Source: Sulfitobacter sp. W027
GTDB lineage: Bacteria > Pseudomonadota > Alphaproteobacteria > Rhodobacterales > Rhodobacteraceae
Assembly: GCF_025143985.1 (NCBI RefSeq)
Contig: NZ_CP083564.1
Coordinates: 2,047,501 to 2,111,500, forward strand
Direction: 5' to 3'
DNA length: 64,000 nt
In this document: positions 63,915 through 64,000 of the stretch, one piece after another
How the letters are laid out: every line of letters begins with the position of its first letter
How positions within the stretch are numbered: position 1 is the first letter of the stretch
The notes under the pieces: model-generated
The model's database searches: none
What the model saw: the letters and a program-made list of their open reading frames with translations, nothing else
Told to the model about the DNA's origin: nothing
Translations under genes and position numbers: made by a program

Positions 63915-64000
63915 ATGATAGCAGGTTACGCGCTTGGCGCGTTGGGCGCGGTGATCCTAGCTGTTGTGCTGCTGGACTTTCTCTACACCGCCATCGGTGC
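63915..64000 (+). CDS. Start of a membrane protein (cut by the right edge)
   Basis: An ATG at 63915, with GGAAGG upstream, begins MIAGYALGALGAVILAVVLL then DFLYTAIGA, a clear first membrane helix. The 'DFLYT' ending is reminiscent of two-pore potassium-channel-like proteins, but 28 residues are too few to assign a family. Confidence 0.5.
   Translation, partial: MIAGYALGALGAVILAVVLLDFLYTAIG

Overview
The window looks like chromosome from a marine alphaproteobacterium of the Rhodobacterales (Roseobacter/Sulfitobacter-like). The evidence is high-GC core genes, a glnB-glnA pair, a stand-alone Hint-domain protein, an A-type aconitase, a Ku/LigD pair, and many ATGA or GTGA start-stop overlaps. The assignment comes from recognising gene families; no database search was run.

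Layout. (1) 1-3287: the 5' part of a minus-strand ABC transporter whose only plausible start codon is ATC, followed by gene-poor DNA with a small ORF, a DUF2924-like remnant and CAGGGAA repeats. (2) 3288-29664: a genomic island of about 26 kb. It is bounded by a 14-bp direct repeat of the tRNA-Ser(UGA) 3' end and carries a P4-type integrase next to the tRNA. (3) 29651-64000: core genome. In order it holds tRNA-Ser, a SPOR lipoprotein, D,D-carboxypeptidase, tmk, holB, a TatD nuclease, an MBL hydrolase, an AEC carrier, tRNA-Leu, a Hint protein, nnrD, glnB-glnA, ExoD, a lytic transglycosylase, a stress/envelope cluster, yihY-like, ku, ligD, a caa3-type oxidase operon, a PLP sulfur enzyme, a hydrolase-OsmC fusion, purB, an acyltransferase, a DUF1223 protein, acnA and the start of a membrane protein.

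The island has three blocks. The first is a six-gene, fully overlapping type I restriction-modification operon (12440 to 3549, minus strand): hsdM, a HepT-like HEPN RNase toxin, an hsdS whose N-terminus is a MntA-like nucleotidyltransferase antitoxin, a DUF6615-like gene, an FRG-domain gene and hsdR. This merger of a HEPN/MNT toxin-antitoxin with the specificity subunit of a restriction system is the most notable thing in the window. The second block (15191-23284) is a periplasmic thiol/copper/cytochrome module: DUF411, two TlpA/DsbE-like thioredoxins, two SCO1-like proteins, a Met/His-rich protein, cytochromes, tiny Met-rich membrane peptides and a truncated ccdA. The third block (23476-29499) holds an IS1182-family element, a recombinase remnant, a 537-aa tyrosine recombinase with HTH and Cys-pair region, two excisionase-like regulators and the P4-type integrase.

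In the core part, 42320-48994 groups a nutrient-deprivation/LEA-like protein, a holin-superfamily membrane protein, a DUF3618 protein, a YihY/BrkB protein, Ku and LigD. This looks like a stationary-phase or desiccation envelope and DNA-repair neighbourhood. It is followed by a divergent operon for an alternative cytochrome c oxidase with a tri-haem cytochrome.
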